A program made the position numbers and the translations under genes. 34,137 bases of DNA from CAZPMO01 sp964587515. GTDB taxonomy: Bacteria > Pseudomonadota > Alphaproteobacteria > MPNO01. Below the pieces are notes generated by a model. That model was not told where the DNA came from, ran no database searches, and saw only the letters and a program-made list of their open reading frames with translations. The stretch spans positions 1-34,137 of the forward strand of contig CAZPMO010000029.1 in the NCBI GenBank assembly GCA_964587515.1, read 5' to 3'. Below are positions 1 through 8,621 of this stretch, piece by piece; position 1 is the stretch's first letter; every line of letters begins with the position of its first letter.

Positions 1-58
1 CGCGGCGGTGGGAGGGTGAGGGGGACGCCGACCCCAAACTCTCCGCGATAATGGCGGG
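1..58. other. Left-edge sequence, no gene seen
   Basis: These 58 bases precede the stop codon of the hyuA-like gene and are G-rich on the plus strand. I see no convincing coding signal, promoter or terminator. They are probably intergenic or the edge of a further gene outside the window. Confidence 0.4.
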
Positions 59-2098
59 CTAACCGGTCTCCGGCAACCGGCAATCAAGGGCGCCGGTGGG
101 GTGTACCGCGACTTGCCAGTCGGGCGGCACGACGGAGGTGCCGCCGGCTTCCTCGATGATCGCCGGGCCGGTCAATCGGGCGCCGACGTCCAACGCGGCG
201 CGGTCGTATACCGGGCATTCGGTCCAGCCATCGCCGAACCATACCGGGCGACGCTCGATGATGGGATCGGCGCGCGCCTCGGGCGCGAAATTCAGCGTCG
301 GCTTGTCCACCAGGCCCAGCGAGACCAGCCTGATATTCACCAGCTCGACCTCGCTGTCTTCGTCAGCGTGACCGAAAGTGCGCGCATGGTTCTCGGCGAA
401 GCCCGCCCGCAGCGCGTCCCAGTCCGCAACCGCCGGATCGCAGCCCACCGCCAGCGAATGGGACTGGCCCATATAGCGCATGTCGGCGGTGAATTCGTGA
501 AGTTGTCGATCCTCGGCGAAGCCGTCGGCGACCAGCGCGGCGGTCGCCGCGGCGCGCATTTCCGCGGCGCGGGCGCTAAAATCCTCGATCGCCAGTTCGC
601 TCAGCCGCCCGCCCCAGGCCAGCACCGAATCGCGGCGCAAATCAGCCAGCAATTGGCCCAGCGCCGAAAGATGGCCGGGGAAACGCGGGATCAGCACGCG
701 CGGAATGGCGAGTTCCTCGGCCACCAAAAAGACATGCATGGGTCCCGCGCCGCCGAAGCCGAGCAACGCGAAATCGCGCGGATCGAAGCCGCGATGGACC
801 GAAACCTCGCGCACCGCGCCGGCCATTTTCGCGACCGCGACCCGCACCACCCCGTCGGCCAGCGCAACCGGATCACCGCCGAGCTCATCGGCGAGGTCCT
901 GGAAGGCTTTTTCGGCAAGCTCGCGCGCGAGGATCAGCCCGCCCGACAGCGCGCGGTCGGTGGGCAGCCGGCCGAGCAGCAGGTTCGCATCCGATATGGT
1001 CGGTTCGACGCCGCCGCGCCCATAACACGCCGGGCCCGGCAGCGCGCCGGCGCTTCGCGGACCGACCTCGAGCGTGCCGTCGGGCTGGACCCAGGCAATC
1101 GAGCCGCCGCCGGCGCCGATGGTATGAATATCGAGCTGCGGCGACTGCAATGGGAAGGCGTCGATCTGGTTGGCGTGGCTGATGCGCGGCGTAAGGTCGT
1201 GGATCAGCGCCACATCGGTCGACGTGCCGCCCATGTCGAAGGTAATGCAGCCGGGAACATCGGCCATCTCGCAAATCCACACCGCGCCGCCGGCGCCGCC
1301 GACCGGGCCCGACAGGAAAGTGCCGGCGGCGAAACCGGCCGCCGCTTCAAGCGTCATCACGCCGCCGTTGGAGCCCATGATGCTGACCGGGGCCGCGACC
1401 CCCTGGCCGTCGAGTTCGCTCGCCAGCGTCGCCAGGTAGTCGCGCAGCACCGGCGTGAGATAGGCGTTCAGCACGGCGGTGGAGAAACGCTCGAACTCGC
1501 CCTTCTCGCGCACCACCGCCGCCGATTCGCAGACCGGTGTTCCCTCGAGCGCATCGGTCAACGCGGCGCCGGCGGTGCGCTCGTTGGCGTCGTTGATGAA
1601 GGCGTTGACGAAGCCCACGGCGACGCTTTCGACGCCCTCCTCGCGCAAGGTCTCGCCGATCGCCGGGAAATCGAAATCCTCCAAATCGGCCAGCACTTCG
1701 CCGTCGGCGGCGATGCGCTCGGGAACTTCGATCCTCAGCGCGCGCTCGACCAGCGGCCTGGGACGCTGGAATTTGATATCGAACAGCCCGCCGATCAGCC
1801 GTCGCGTGCGCCCTATCTCCAGCGTGTCGCGGAAGCCTTCGGTGGTGATCAAGGCGGTCTTCGCGCCCTTGCGTTCCAGCAGCGTGTTGGTGGCGATGGT
1901 GGTGCCATGGACGAAAGCGCGGATCGCGCCCTTCTCAATGCCGAGCTCGTCCAGCGCCTTGAGGACGCCGCGCCACTGGCTGCCCGGCATGGACGGCACC
2001 TTGGCGGATTTGAGGTCGTTGGAGTCGGTGTCGAGACACAGAATATCGGTGAAGGTGCCGCCCACGTCGACGCCGACGATATAACGTCCCTCGCTCAT
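59..2098 (-). CDS. hyuA: Hydantoinase/oxoprolinase family subunit A (HyuA-like)
   Basis: This 679-residue protein belongs to the ATP-dependent N-methylhydantoinase A / 5-oxoprolinase family. Members hydrolyse cyclic imides or lactams, or in related branches carboxylate ketones, as a complex with a B subunit. The N-terminus has the acetate-kinase-type nucleotide fold signature (VGVDVGGTFTDILCLD). HGTTIATNTLLERKGA at about residues 64-79 is the second family hallmark. A central stretch around GSNGGVMTLEAAA and FDMGGTSTDVAL is the typical hydantoinase A core, and GFGGAGPMH lies later. The length is normal for the family. The start ATG overlaps the hyuB stop (ATGA), so translation is probably coupled. 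The substrate cannot be read from sequence; the nearby divergent CoA ligase does not settle it. Sure of family, unsure of substrate. Confidence 0.93.
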   Translation of the reverse strand: MSEGRYIVGVDVGGTFTDILCLDTDSNDLKSAKVPSMPGSQWRGVLKALDELGIEKGAIRAFVHGTTIATNTLLERKGAKTALITTEGFRDTLEIGRTRRLIGGLFDIKFQRPRPLVERALRIEVPERIAADGEVLADLEDFDFPAIGETLREEGVESVAVGFVNAFINDANERTAGAALTDALEGTPVCESAAVVREKGEFERFSTAVLNAYLTPVLRDYLATLASELDGQGVAAPVSIMGSNGGVMTLEAAAGFAAGTFLSGPVGGAGGAVWICEMADVPGCITFDMGGTSTDVALIHDLTPRISHANQIDAFPLQSPQLDIHTIGAGGGSIAWVQPDGTLEVGPRSAGALPGPACYGRGGVEPTISDANLLLGRLPTDRALSGGLILARELAEKAFQDLADELGGDPVALADGVVRVAVAKMAGAVREVSVHRGFDPRDFALLGFGGAGPMHVFLVAEELAIPRVLIPRFPGHLSALGQLLADLRRDSVLAWGGRLSELAIEDFSARAAEMRAAATAALVADGFAEDRQLHEFTADMRYMGQSHSLAVGCDPAVADWDALRAGFAENHARTFGHADEDSEVELVNIRLVSLGLVDKPTLNFAPEARADPIIERRPVWFGDGWTECPVYDRAALDVGARLTGPAIIEEAGGTSVVPPDWQVAVHPTGALDCRLPETG

Positions 2099-4101
2099 GC
2101 CGGCGCGCGCCCGACGGCGCGAATTTCGACCGACGCGCCAGGCACCACGCCGAGTATGCGCATGCCCGTGGGCCCGACGACCACGGCGTCGCCGTCGCCG
2201 ATACAGACCCAGCCGCGCAACGGCGCGCCGAGCTCGACGGCGATCTCCACCAGATCGCCTTCGGCGACGCCAAGCGCTGCGGCAAGACCCGACGGGACCA
2301 GAAACAACCGACGCGGTCCGTCGAATATTTCCTCGTTGGACGCACGCAGCAAAACCCGGTGCAGACCCGTGTGAATTGCGTCCCGGCGGGACAGGGTGGC
2401 CTCGGCGTCGACCACGCCGTCCTCGTCCAGCACCACGCCGAAACGGTTGGCGGCCTGGTCGCGGGTGAGGTAGCCGTCACGCAGATCGGCCGCCACGTCT
2501 TCCGGCGCGCGCGCCAGCGGGTCGCCGTGGCCGCCGCCGCCCGCCGTCTCCTCGCGCACGATATCGCCGCGGCGCAGCGCGAAGCCGGACACCTTGCCGG
2601 GTTGGTCGGAGGGCTCCACCAGTTCGCCGTCACGCAGCACCGTAAAGCGGTTGGCCGCGCCGTTGCGCCCACCCGCGACGCCATAAGGCGGGATCACGTT
2701 TTTTTCCGACAGCACCGACAGCATCGCTGTCTCACCGAGAATTCTAATATCGCGGCGCAGCCCGAACCCGCCGCGATTGGCGCCGTCGCCGCAGCTTCCC
2801 TCGCGCACCTCGCAGCGTTCGACGCGCAGCGGGAACGCGCCTTCGACGGTCTCCACAGACTGGATGGAGTTGAAATCGCCCTCGTTGTAGCTGCGCACCG
2901 CGTTCGAGCCGTCGTTTCCGGCCGAGGCGCCGGTGCCGCCGGCCGGCCATTCGTAATGAATGAAGGCGCCCTCGCCGCGCGGGTCGGGACCGGCGATATG
3001 GATATGGTTGGCGCCGCCCTTGAGGTCGCCGACCGACATCTCGGGAACCACCTGACCCATGACGGAGGCCACCACGGAATCAATCAGGAACTTCACCTCC
3101 GCCATGCCGCCGCACGGCGCGGTCTCGCGCGCGTTGATAAAGCTGCGCTCGGGCGCGATCACGGTGATGGGCAGGAACGAGCCATGATTGATGGGGGTAC
3201 GGGGATCGAGGAAGGCCTTCACGATGGTGCCCACCGCGTTCAGGGCCATCGCCGGGCCGCAATTGGTGGGGCCGTTGGTCTGGGCCGAGGTGCCGGTGAA
3301 ATCGGCGGTGATGTGATCGCCCGCGACGGTGAGTTTGAGGCGCACCACCAGCGGATCAGGATTGGTGCCGTCGCTTTCCACGTAGCCCTCGGCGAAATAG
3401 TCGCCGTCCGGGCACTCGCCGATGCGGTCGCGCAGCAGGCGCTCGGACCGCGCGATCAGTTCCTCTACCCCGTCCAGCAATTCCCGCCCGCCGAAGCGGC
3501 GGAACAGCCGTTCGATATGGTCCCGCGCCTTGCGGCCGGTGCCCAGCATGGCGTTGAAATCGCCGAGCCGTTCGGCGCGGCCGCGCATGTTGTTGAACAT
3601 CAGTTCGACAAAGGCGTCGTTCATGCGCCCGCGATCGCATAACTTCGTTGGCGTGATGCGGATGCCTTCCTGATATATCTCGTTGACCCGCCCCGACAGG
3701 CTGCCCGGCGTCATGCCGCCGACATCGTTCCAGTGACAGCGCGTGGCGGCGAACATCGCAAGCCGGCCCTCGAAGAACACCGGATGCAGCAGCAGCACGT
3801 CGTTGAGATGGGTGCCCCCGGTATAGGGGTCGTTGTGCAGAAACAGATCGCCCTCGTTGATATCGCCGGCGAAGGCCTCGACCACCTGGCGCGTCGAATA
3901 GGGCACCGCGAAGATGTGGATCGGATGATCGGCGAGCCCCTGCGCCACCTGCCGTGCGTCCGCCGACATCAGGGCGCAGGAAAAATCGTGCCCCTCGTAA
4001 ATGATCGGCGCGTAGGAAGAATGGATGATATTCGCCCGCATCTCGCCGACCACCGCAATCAGCGATTCGCGGATCAGTTCGAGCTGTACAAGGTCCTTCA
4101 A
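2095..4101 (-). CDS. hyuB: Hydantoinase/oxoprolinase family subunit B (HyuB-like)
   Basis: This is the partner subunit of the hydantoinase/oxoprolinase complex. I place the start at TTG 4101, giving 668 residues. GGGAGGA lies 4 bases upstream of this TTG, and the protein then begins KDLVQLELIRESL, as HyuB proteins do. The open frame continues far upstream, but there it is antisense to the CoA ligase and has no family similarity. Family hallmarks include SSYAPIIYEGHDFSCAL near the N-terminus, FLHNDPYTGGTHLNDV, ADFTGTSAQTNGPTN and the Gly-rich AGGGGHGDPLAR near the C-terminus. It is the first gene of the two-gene operon and overlaps hyuA by four bases. The TTG start may lower expression. Confidence 0.92.
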   Translation of the reverse strand: MKDLVQLELIRESLIAVVGEMRANIIHSSYAPIIYEGHDFSCALMSADARQVAQGLADHPIHIFAVPYSTRQVVEAFAGDINEGDLFLHNDPYTGGTHLNDVLLLHPVFFEGRLAMFAATRCHWNDVGGMTPGSLSGRVNEIYQEGIRITPTKLCDRGRMNDAFVELMFNNMRGRAERLGDFNAMLGTGRKARDHIERLFRRFGGRELLDGVEELIARSERLLRDRIGECPDGDYFAEGYVESDGTNPDPLVVRLKLTVAGDHITADFTGTSAQTNGPTNCGPAMALNAVGTIVKAFLDPRTPINHGSFLPITVIAPERSFINARETAPCGGMAEVKFLIDSVVASVMGQVVPEMSVGDLKGGANHIHIAGPDPRGEGAFIHYEWPAGGTGASAGNDGSNAVRSYNEGDFNSIQSVETVEGAFPLRVERCEVREGSCGDGANRGGFGLRRDIRILGETAMLSVLSEKNVIPPYGVAGGRNGAANRFTVLRDGELVEPSDQPGKVSGFALRRGDIVREETAGGGGHGDPLARAPEDVAADLRDGYLTRDQAANRFGVVLDEDGVVDAEATLSRRDAIHTGLHRVLLRASNEEIFDGPRRLFLVPSGLAAALGVAEGDLVEIAVELGAPLRGWVCIGDGDAVVVGPTGMRILGVVPGASVEIRAVGRAPA

Positions 4102-4105
4102 CGAT

Positions 4106-4112
4106 TCCTCCC
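4106..4112 (-). promoter_or_regulatory. Ribosome binding site deciding the hyuB TTG start
   Basis: On the minus strand the bases read GGGAGGA, followed by ATCG and then TTG. This is the best Shine-Dalgarno match in the region. No ATG occurs in frame between it and the antisense ligase gene, so it fixes the start of HyuB. Confidence 0.8.
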
Positions 4113-4163
4113 GACGGTCGGGCGGGAAATTATCATTACGTCCGCGCCGTTCCAAATACTCTA

Positions 4164-4175
4164 ATGCCTTGGCAT
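4164..4175. promoter_or_regulatory. Perfect 12-bp palindrome in hyuBA/CoA-ligase divergent promoter
   Basis: ATGCC-TT-GGCAT is a perfect inverted repeat in the 102-bp intergenic region between the two divergently transcribed units. It lies 28 bases before the ligase ATG and 62 before the hyuB TTG. This is a typical place for a dimeric repressor or activator site. The regulator is unknown and none is encoded next to it. Confidence 0.35.
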
Positions 4176-4203
4176 AGGCGGGGGGCGATATTATTTTCGC
4201 CGC

Positions 4204-5856
4204 ATGTCCGAGCCCACTGCCCACACCGACACCTTCATCCGAGACAATTTGCCGCCGCGAGAGCTGTGGCCGGAAATGGACTATTCGGTCCTGCCGGAGC
4301 TTGCCGCCTATCCGGCGCGTCTGAACGCGGCGGCGGAGATTCTCGACCGCCAGGCGGCGGGGGCGTTCGCCGATGCGCCCGTGATCTACTGGGACGACGA
4401 GGTCTGGACATACGCCGATCTCATGGCGCGCGCCAACCGCATCGCTCATGTGCTGGTTGACGATCTCGGCCTGCAGCCCGGCAACCGGGTGCTGCTGCGC
4501 GCCGGCAACCACCCGATGCTGATCGCCTCGTTTTTCGCCATCCTCAAGGCCGGCGGTATCGCCATCGCCACCATGCCGGTGCTGCGCGAGCGCGAACTGG
4601 TCTACATGATCGGCAAGGCGAAAATCCAATTCGCGATTTCCGACGCCAAGCTCGCCGAGGATATCGAGGCGGCGAAGAAAGCCGCGCCCGACCTTCGGCG
4701 TATCCTCTATTTCGGCGGCGACGGAGCGGACGATCTGAAAGCGCTGATGGCGACCAGGCCGGAGAGTTTCGACAACGTCGATACCGCGGCCGACGATCCG
4801 GCGATCATCGGCTTCACCTCGGGCTCCACCGGTACGCCCAAGGCCACGCTGCACTTTCACCGCGACCTGCTGGCCGCGGCGCACTGCTTCATCGGCCACG
4901 TGGTGAAAATCCAGCCCGGCGATATCGTCTGCGGCAGCCCGCAGATCGCCTTCCTCTATGGGCTTTGCGCCTATATGGCGGACACCATGCTCTACGGCGG
5001 CGCATCGGTGATCGTCGAACGCGCCACGCCGGAGATACTGCTCCAGACCATCGAACGTCACCGGGCCACGGTCTGTTTCTCGACCCCGTCCGGCTACAAG
5101 CTGATGCTGGCGACCGCGCGGGATTACGACCTCTCGTCCCTGCGCGTCTGCATCGCCGGCGGCGAGCCGCTGGCGCCCGCCGTCCTCCAGGAATGGCGTG
5201 ATATCACCGGGGTCGAGCTGATCAACGGATACGGCATCTCGGAGCTGCTTCATATCTTCATATCCGCGGCCGGCGACGACATCCGCCCGGGCGCCATCGG
5301 CCGCGCCATCCCGGGCTTCCGGGTGCGGGTTGTCGATGATGATTTCAACGACGTCGCGCCCGGCGAGATCGGGCAGATCATCATCAAGGGTCCCAACGGG
5401 TGCCGTTATCTCGACGATATGGAGCGCCAGAATTCCTATATCCGCGACGGCTGGAACTGCTCCGGCGACCTCGCCCGTATCGACGAGGACGGCTATATCT
5501 ATTATGAAGCGCGCACCGACGACATGATCCTTACCGGCGGTTACAACGTCTCCGGCCTGGAGGTGGAGGCGGTGCTGCTGGAACATCCGATGGTCCGCGA
5601 ATGCGCCGTTGTCGGCGCGCCGGACGCGGACCGGGGCCAGATCGTCAAGGCGTTCGTGGAACTGAGCGACGGGGCGACCGCCCAAGACGATATTGTCTCG
5701 GAGATGCAGGATTTCGTGAAATCGCGGATATCCGCCTTTAAATATCCACGCGCGATCGAATTCGTCGAAGAATTGCCACGCACCGCGACGGGCAAGCTAC
5801 AGCGCGGCGCATTGCGACAACGCGAGCGCGAACATGCTAAAATCGCCGAGCAATGA
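4204..5856 (+). CDS. AMP-dependent acyl/aryl-CoA ligase (2-aminobenzoate/benzoate-CoA ligase type)
   Basis: This 550-residue adenylate-forming enzyme would activate a carboxylic acid to its CoA thioester through an acyl-AMP intermediate. Visible family motifs are the P-loop GFTSGSTGTPKA at about residue 203, YGISE near 343, the hinge-region stretch SGDLARIDEDGYIYYEARTDD, and the C-terminal lysine motif TGKLQR near 529. The N-terminal NLPPRELWPEMDY and the P-loop extension TLHFHRD resemble the benzoate/2-aminobenzoate-CoA ligase branch, which suggests an aromatic acid substrate. That assignment is by resemblance only. The nitroreductase-like gene follows after 10 bases, so the two are probably one operon. 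It is transcribed divergently from hyuBA. Confidence 0.88.
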   Translation: MSEPTAHTDTFIRDNLPPRELWPEMDYSVLPELAAYPARLNAAAEILDRQAAGAFADAPVIYWDDEVWTYADLMARANRIAHVLVDDLGLQPGNRVLLRAGNHPMLIASFFAILKAGGIAIATMPVLRERELVYMIGKAKIQFAISDAKLAEDIEAAKKAAPDLRRILYFGGDGADDLKALMATRPESFDNVDTAADDPAIIGFTSGSTGTPKATLHFHRDLLAAAHCFIGHVVKIQPGDIVCGSPQIAFLYGLCAYMADTMLYGGASVIVERATPEILLQTIERHRATVCFSTPSGYKLMLATARDYDLSSLRVCIAGGEPLAPAVLQEWRDITGVELINGYGISELLHIFISAAGDDIRPGAIGRAIPGFRVRVVDDDFNDVAPGEIGQIIIKGPNGCRYLDDMERQNSYIRDGWNCSGDLARIDEDGYIYYEARTDDMILTGGYNVSGLEVEAVLLEHPMVRECAVVGAPDADRGQIVKAFVELSDGATAQDDIVSEMQDFVKSRISAFKYPRAIEFVEELPRTATGKLQRGALRQREREHAKIAEQ

Positions 5857-5866
5857 AGAGGAAACC

Positions 5867-6445
5867 ATGACGGAAATCATCGACTTTCTGCTGACGCGGC
5901 GCTCGGTCACCGCGCGCAACCTCACCGACCCCGGCCCGAGCGACGACGAACTTCAAAAAATCATCGCGGCCGGGTTGCGGGTGCCTGACCATGGCAGGAT
6001 CGGACCGTGGCGCTTCATCGTGATCAAGGACGAGGCGCGCGCGCGTTTTGGCGACATCATGGCCGAGGCCTTCAAAAAGGATAATCCCGATGCCTTCGAC
6101 GAGTTGATAGAGGTTGAGCGCGAGCGTTTTCAGCGCGCGCCGGTGGTCGTCGCCGTCACCTCGCGTATCGAGAAGGAACACAAAATCCCGGAATGGGAAC
6201 AGGCGCTTTCGAGCGGCGCGGCCTGCATGAACATGCTGAACGCGGCGCATGCGATCGGCTTCGCGGCGCAGTGGATCACGGAATGGCCGGCCTACAGCGC
6301 CGACATCGAGCGCGCCCTGGACTGCGGCACGACCGAGCGCATCGCGGGCTTCGTCTATATCGGCAGCCCGGCCGAGCCGCCCACCGAACGCAAGCGGGTC
6401 GCCTACGAAGACGTGGTTTCGGAGTGGAAACCGGACGGCGCGTAA
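5867..6445 (+). CDS. Nitroreductase family protein (YdjA-like)
   Basis: This 192-residue FMN-dependent nitroreductase-fold protein starts at ATG 5867, with AGAGGAAA just upstream. The frame is also open 33 bases earlier, but that part overlaps the end of the ligase. The N-terminal FLLTRRSVTARN contains the RRS motif that contacts FMN phosphate. VPDHGRIGPWRFIVI is characteristic of the small YdjA-type subgroup, and GAACMNMLNAAHAIGFAAQWI is the conserved helix of the family. It lies 10 bases after the CoA ligase, so it probably works on the same substrate route, perhaps as a reductase or dehydrogenase. The true substrate is unknown. Confidence 0.87.
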   Translation: MTEIIDFLLTRRSVTARNLTDPGPSDDELQKIIAAGLRVPDHGRIGPWRFIVIKDEARARFGDIMAEAFKKDNPDAFDELIEVERERFQRAPVVVAVTSRIEKEHKIPEWEQALSSGAACMNMLNAAHAIGFAAQWITEWPAYSADIERALDCGTTERIAGFVYIGSPAEPPTERKRVAYEDVVSEWKPDGA

Positions 6446-6500
6446 GCGGCGAAAATCCCCGGGTTAGGGCCCGTTTCACTGTTTGTTCACCTTGTTGGTT

Positions 6501-6515
6501 CAGCCTTGAGGGCTG
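6501..6515 (+). terminator. Weak hairpin between nitroreductase gene and next gene
   Basis: CAGCC-TTGAG-GGCTG forms a 5-bp stem followed by TTAT. The stem is short and there is no long T run, so it is at best a weak terminator or attenuation hairpin. Confidence 0.2.
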
Positions 6516-6539
6516 TTATCGGCAACCGGTGGAGCAGAA

Positions 6540-6932
6540 ATGCCGAGCGAAATTCGCCATATCGTCTTCGGCAAACAGGAACTCGCCGAGGCGCTCGACG
6601 CGTACAAGGGCTCGATCGGCCACGAATTGCCGGCGGGTGAAATCGTCTCCTGCATGATCGAGACCGAGGAACGCATTGGCGTACGCTTGGCCTATGCCGG
6701 TGACGACGATGCGGCTATTGACGAGGTTACGGTCTCTCCGTCGACCGTGGCGGCCGCCATGCTGGCGTTCTGCGCCGCCTGCCATATTCCGGTGCCGCAA
6801 AATTCCGACAAGTCACTGCAGATGTTCGGCGACAATCTGGGTCTTAGCATCCGCATCGCCTCGACCACGGTTTCATTCTCGGAAACCATCGAAATGGCGA
6901 AACCGCTCCAGGACATTCTCCAGGCCAGTTAG
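6540..6932 (+). CDS. Conserved hypothetical protein, 130 aa
   Basis: I do not recognise this protein. It begins MPSEIRHIVFGKQEL and is a soluble, mildly acidic 130-residue protein with no signal peptide or membrane segment. An internal stretch CAACHIPVPQNSDKSL has two cysteines three residues apart, followed by Pro-Val-Pro. Start support: GGTGGAGCAGAA lies directly upstream, though its spacing is loose. It stands alone, 94 bases after the nitroreductase gene and 73 bases before the next gene. Codon usage matches the neighbours, which favours a real gene over a chance frame. Confidence 0.65.
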   Translation: MPSEIRHIVFGKQELAEALDAYKGSIGHELPAGEIVSCMIETEERIGVRLAYAGDDDAAIDEVTVSPSTVAAAMLAFCAACHIPVPQNSDKSLQMFGDNLGLSIRIASTTVSFSETIEMAKPLQDILQAS

Positions 6933-7005
6933 AGCGCTAACCCGCCTCTTTTCAATTCGCGTCGGCGGGTGCATCATCGTCCCATAACCAGAACGGGATG
7001 GGACG

Positions 7006-7464
7006 ATGTACAGGCTTATCGGGATCGCCATGCTGGCGCTGGCCGGAACGGCCTGCGCGGCCCCCATATCGACCCCCTATCAGCCGGCGGCACCGAATTT
7101 CGGATACAGCGAAAATCACCGCGCGGACGGCATTATCGAGGTCCGCTTTTCCGGCAATCCGGCCACCGAACGGAAGACGGTGGAAGACTATGCGCTGTTC
7201 CGCGCCGCCGAGCTTTCCGCGGGCGCCGGATACAAGGCCTTCGAGATCATCGACCGCACCGTCGAAATCAGGGTCCGGGACAAGACCATCTCCGCGGAAC
7301 CGCGCATCCGCCGCCCCATCGTTACCCGCCGGGGCAGTCTGGTGTACGTGGAAACCACCCCCAAATCGTTCCGCAGGAACGACCCAGGCGGACGCATATC
7401 GTACGCGGCGTCGCTGGTCATCCGACCCCTGGGCGCCTCGGCCGTGGTCGAGGGGGGGGGCTGA
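7006..7464 (+). CDS. Exported protein resembling the CC0125/CC1285 lipoprotein family
   Basis: This 152-residue protein has an N-terminal export signal, MYRLIGIAMLALAGTACAA. The cysteine at about residue 17 could be lipidated, but the residue at -3 is Gly rather than Leu, so a plain signal peptidase I site is also possible. The middle part (GYSENHRADGIIEVRFSGN, then RKTVEDYALFRAAEL and GYKAFEII) resembles small alphaproteobacterial envelope proteins of the CC0125/CC1285 type. The role of that family is unknown to me. The gene ends in a run of nine G (7452-7460) directly before the stop codon. A one-base slip there would replace the stop with about 20 further residues. Confidence 0.7.
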   Translation: MYRLIGIAMLALAGTACAAPISTPYQPAAPNFGYSENHRADGIIEVRFSGNPATERKTVEDYALFRAAELSAGAGYKAFEIIDRTVEIRVRDKTISAEPRIRRPIVTRRGSLVYVETTPKSFRRNDPGGRISYAASLVIRPLGASAVVEGGG

Positions 7465-7526
7465 AGCACGATGCGAAGCTGCTGATGAAGCGTTTCGACC
7501 CCGGCATCATTCGTCCCTGAACGCTT

Positions 7527-8513
7527 TCAACCGGTCAGCAGGACCACCTTGCCGCGCACCTGACGGTCGCGGATGACATCGAACGCCTTGACGATATCGC
7601 TCATCGGGAAAGTCGCCTGAACCGGCACACGGATTTTCTTATTCAGGTAAAGATCGAAGATTTCATCCTGGACCCGCTGAACCCAGGCGGGATCGGCATC
7701 GCGGTAGCTCGACCAGTTCACGCCCGTGACGGCGATGTTCTTCAGCAGCACATAATTGGTCTTCATGGTGGCGATCTCACCGCCGGTAAAGCCCACCACA
7801 ACCAGCCGGCCGCACCAGTCGAGACTACGAAGCGAGCCTTCGAACACCTGCCCGCCGACCATTTCGACGACCACGTCGACGCCGCCGCCGGTGGCCGCGC
7901 GGACCTGATCACGGATCGAATCACGGACATTATCGACACTAAGATCGATCACGTGATCGGCGCCGTTCTCAGTCGCCACATCGGCCTTGGACATGGTGGT
8001 AACGCCGGCCAGCACGGTACAGCCGAACGCCTTGGCAAGCTGGATCGCGGCAATGCCGACGCTGCCGGTGGCGGCGGTAATCAGCACCTTTTCGCCAGCC
8101 TTTATCCCGGCCCTGGCGACCAGGGCGAAATGCGCAGTCTGATAGGCGACGCCAATGGATGCCGCTTCCGGAAAATCCATCACGTCGGGAATGGTAAAAC
8201 AGTTCTCCGCCGGGGCGATAAGGCGTTCCGCATAGGATCCGAACTCGACCTGGACCATCACCCGGTCGCCGGGCTTGAGATTGCCTACTCCCTCGCCTAC
8301 TTCGGATATCACGCCGGCGCCTTCCTTGCCGGGGCTGAAGGGCACGGGCGGAATTAGCTGATATTTGCCTTCCACGGTCAGAAGGTCGGGAAAGTTCACC
8401 GCCGCCGCCTTCATATCGATTGCGACCTCACCAGGTCCCGGCGTGGGCTCGGGCACGTCCTCGATCACCAGATTATTTGGATCGCCGACTTCCTTCACCA
8501 GAATCGCTTTCAT
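7527..8513 (-). CDS. NADPH:quinone oxidoreductase-like zinc-free alcohol dehydrogenase family protein
   Basis: This 328-residue medium-chain dehydrogenase/reductase probably uses NADPH to reduce a quinone or an enone. It begins MKAILVKEVGDPNNLVIEDV, as quinone oxidoreductases do. AAAVNFPDLLTVEGKY and FSPGKEGAGVISEVG are typical, and the nucleotide-binding core is ITAATGSVGIAAIQLAKAFG. I see no structural zinc Cys cluster, as expected for this branch. The start at ATG 8513 is supported by AAGGAG 8 bases upstream; nine further upstream codons are open but have no ribosome site. It is divergent from ald. The substrate is not predictable. Confidence 0.88.
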   Translation of the reverse strand: MKAILVKEVGDPNNLVIEDVPEPTPGPGEVAIDMKAAAVNFPDLLTVEGKYQLIPPVPFSPGKEGAGVISEVGEGVGNLKPGDRVMVQVEFGSYAERLIAPAENCFTIPDVMDFPEAASIGVAYQTAHFALVARAGIKAGEKVLITAATGSVGIAAIQLAKAFGCTVLAGVTTMSKADVATENGADHVIDLSVDNVRDSIRDQVRAATGGGVDVVVEMVGGQVFEGSLRSLDWCGRLVVVGFTGGEIATMKTNYVLLKNIAVTGVNWSSYRDADPAWVQRVQDEIFDLYLNKKIRVPVQATFPMSDIVKAFDVIRDRQVRGKVVLLTG

Positions 8514-8572
8514 TCGTCCAACTCCTTGTTGAATGCGCACCCATCCCCCATTTCTTGAGCGGAACCGCTTTC

Positions 8573-8585
8573 ATCCGGTCCGGAT
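8573..8585. promoter_or_regulatory. Perfect 13-bp palindrome in the quinone reductase/ald divergent promoter
   Basis: ATCCGG-T-CCGGAT is a perfect 6-1-6 inverted repeat in the 108-bp divergent region, about 37 bases before the ald start. The position suits an operator. Alanine dehydrogenase genes are often controlled by Lrp/AsnC-type regulators, but no such gene is next to it. Confidence 0.3.
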
Positions 8586-8621
8586 TTCGGATCGGCGCAC
8601 TTACCGGGGGTCGGAATACGC

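Noticed and set aside
101..2374. Long plus-strand open frame of 757 codons antisense to hyuA
   Set aside because: It is Arg/Ala/His-rich shadow translation of a well-recognised gene on the other strand. High GC keeps such frames open.
4102..5685. N-terminal extension of the hyuB frame by about 530 codons
   Set aside because: The extension is antisense to the CoA ligase, has no HyuB similarity, and a good ribosome site with TTG lies at 4101.
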